DNA from: Branchiostoma floridae
Taxonomy: Eukaryota; Chordata; Leptocardii; Amphioxiformes; Branchiostomatidae
Assembly: GCF_000003815.2 (NCBI RefSeq)
Contig: NC_049986.1
Location: forward strand, 13,798,336-13,862,335
Reading direction: 5' to 3'
DNA length: 64,000 bases
Below, piece after piece: positions 63,092 through 64,000 of this stretch; the first letter of the stretch is position 1, and each line of letters starts with the position of its first letter. Position numbers and translations under genes: made by a program. Below the pieces are notes generated by a model that did no database searches, was not told where the DNA came from, and saw only the letters and a list, made by a program, of their open reading frames with translations.

Positions 63092-64000
63092 GGCGATCTC
63101 AGATCTCTTTCCTTCCCTTCCTTTCAAAAATCTCAAGATTATAACAAGGCGGAGGCGAGTTCCTCACGCCTAGATCTTCAACTGGCGCCGATCAGCAGTA
63201 TCTGATCGCGACTCTGTCCTACAGCGATTTCACGTTGTCTACAAACTCAGTCAACAGTTCAAAATAGGGGGTTTGAAAACAGAGCCAAAACCAGTTGAGA
63301 TCAACTCGCAGTTTCACACGTCCCGATCGCTCAATTTCACGAACAGACCCCCTTTTCACAGAGACAGTAGATACCTGTCCACGGCTGCCAGATGTCCCTA
63401 TGGTGTTTGGAGGCGTCCTGTGTGTTTGTAGTACCAACAGAAGACGTGGAAGTGAACTCCTGTGCCGCGGGTTCGGGCCAACGGCTCGGTCCTCAACTTT
63501 TCACCCTCCAAAATGTCGCCAAGATTCCCGTCGGTTTGAACGCACTTCCGCGAGGTGAAAACTGGCGCGGATCTCTCTCTCTATTCCTCGGAAAGATGTT
63601 CTGGTGTACCTTCCGTGTCTTCCGGTGACATCAAGACCGACTAGACGACAGAGAAGGGAGCATACCAGGGCCGGGGAGTCATCCCTGCTCCCAGGGTCGA
63701 CAACTTCCGCGGTGCCAGAGGAAAGTAGCGAAGCAATCGGAGGTCACGTGGTTCAACCGAACTCGATACTTCGCGGATTAGATTTGCATTTCGAGAATCC
63801 CGCGTAGCAGCGACCTCTAGCAACCATAGATAAAACTGCAGCTAGTCGATTTCGCGCACACCTTGCAGCAGCGACCTCTAGTGATAGCAGGTAAAAGTGT
63901 AACCACTCGATCATCGTACTACTCATGTCTTGTGACAACATGATAGAAAACTTTCTGTCTGTTCCAGAGAGGCATTCTCGGAACGGTAACCATTTCTCCT
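63092..64000 (-). promoter_or_regulatory. NOS1AP: Putative NOS1AP 5' UTR and promoter region
   Basis: The sequence just upstream of the start codon is richer in GC and CpG than the introns, especially at 63290-63830. It carries several ETS-family core sites, CTTCCG at 63610-63615, 63619-63624 and 63704-63709 and ACTTCCGCG at 63544-63552. Such clusters are typical of TATA-less CpG-type promoters; no convincing TATA box was seen at the right place. The in-frame stop at 63164-63166 shows that the nearest 110 bp are untranslated or intronic. The transcription start cannot be placed from sequence alone, and a further upstream 5' UTR exon outside the window is possible. Confidence 0.5.
63804..63911. 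repeat. Tandem duplication of a 47-bp CTCF-like unit
   Basis: Two ungapped 47-bp units, 63804-63850 and 63865-63911 (61-bp period), both carry AGCAGCGACCTCTAG near the left and end in TCGAT. Read on the minus strand the core is CTAGAGGTCGCTGCT. In the second unit the wider sequence TCACTAGAGGTCGCTG differs from the known animal CTCF consensus (CA..AG(G/A).GGC(G/A)) at one core base. The duplication is visible; protein binding is inference. It sits about 0.7-0.8 kb upstream of the start codon. Confidence 0.5.

Noticed and set aside
63134-63136. In-frame upstream TTG as the NOS1AP start
   Set aside because: TTG is not a normal eukaryotic start here, and the family starts at the MPSK methionine (63091), which has a good context and is the first in-frame ATG after the stop at 63164-63166.
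1-64000. CRISPR arrays, operons, prophage or bacterial mobile elements
   Set aside because: The window is spliced metazoan DNA. The only regular repeats are transposon sub-terminal repeats and microsatellites, none with spacer-like organisation.

Overview
The window is eukaryotic, mostly intronic DNA from an animal genome, about 40% GC, with one 100-N assembly gap. The best fit is an invertebrate deuterostome, most likely an amphioxus (Branchiostoma). This rests on one clear chordate-like gene with large introns, palindromic MITEs of the 'ACTGTAAATGC...ACCGCGAA' kind that I associate with amphioxus and other marine invertebrates, and the frequent ACATGTAC palindrome. The species call is inference; the gene call is not.

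One gene dominates the window: the 5' part of a NOS1AP (CAPON) orthologue on the minus strand. Five coding exons are identified, with canonical GT/AG sites and continuous reading phase: exon 1 (62984-63091, with the start codon), exon 2 (62035-62106), exon 3 (32063-32155), exon 4 (27341-27399) and exon 5 (6029-6137). Together they encode residues 1-147, the N-terminus and most of the phosphotyrosine-binding (PTB/PID) domain. The end of the PTB domain, the coiled coil and the C-terminal nNOS PDZ ligand are not found and should lie beyond the left edge. The introns are 877 bp, 29.9 kb, 4.7 kb, 21.2 kb and at least 6.0 kb. The region right of 63091 is CpG-richer and holds ETS-type CTTCCG sites and a tandem CTCF-like duplication, so it is the likely promoter and 5' UTR.

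The rest is introns with transposable-element debris. It includes two 1.2-kb copies of a non-autonomous DNA transposon with 6-bp target duplications, lying in opposite orientation on either side of exon 5, plus a 250-bp deletion derivative. There are two 212-bp MITEs, two related foldback elements (one ending 25 bp from the exon 4 splice donor), a 613-bp MITE with GTACGCACCCC motifs, a 5S rRNA-headed SINE with full-length head, a probable LINE 3' end with a nested hairpin, local duplications and microsatellites.

I see no prokaryotic operon, CRISPR array, tRNA or other convincing protein gene. The longest uninterrupted ORFs (up to 177 codons) match no family I recognise and are about what chance would give in 64 kb. 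One weak candidate for a nested plus-strand promoter and first exon lies at 29890-30216.
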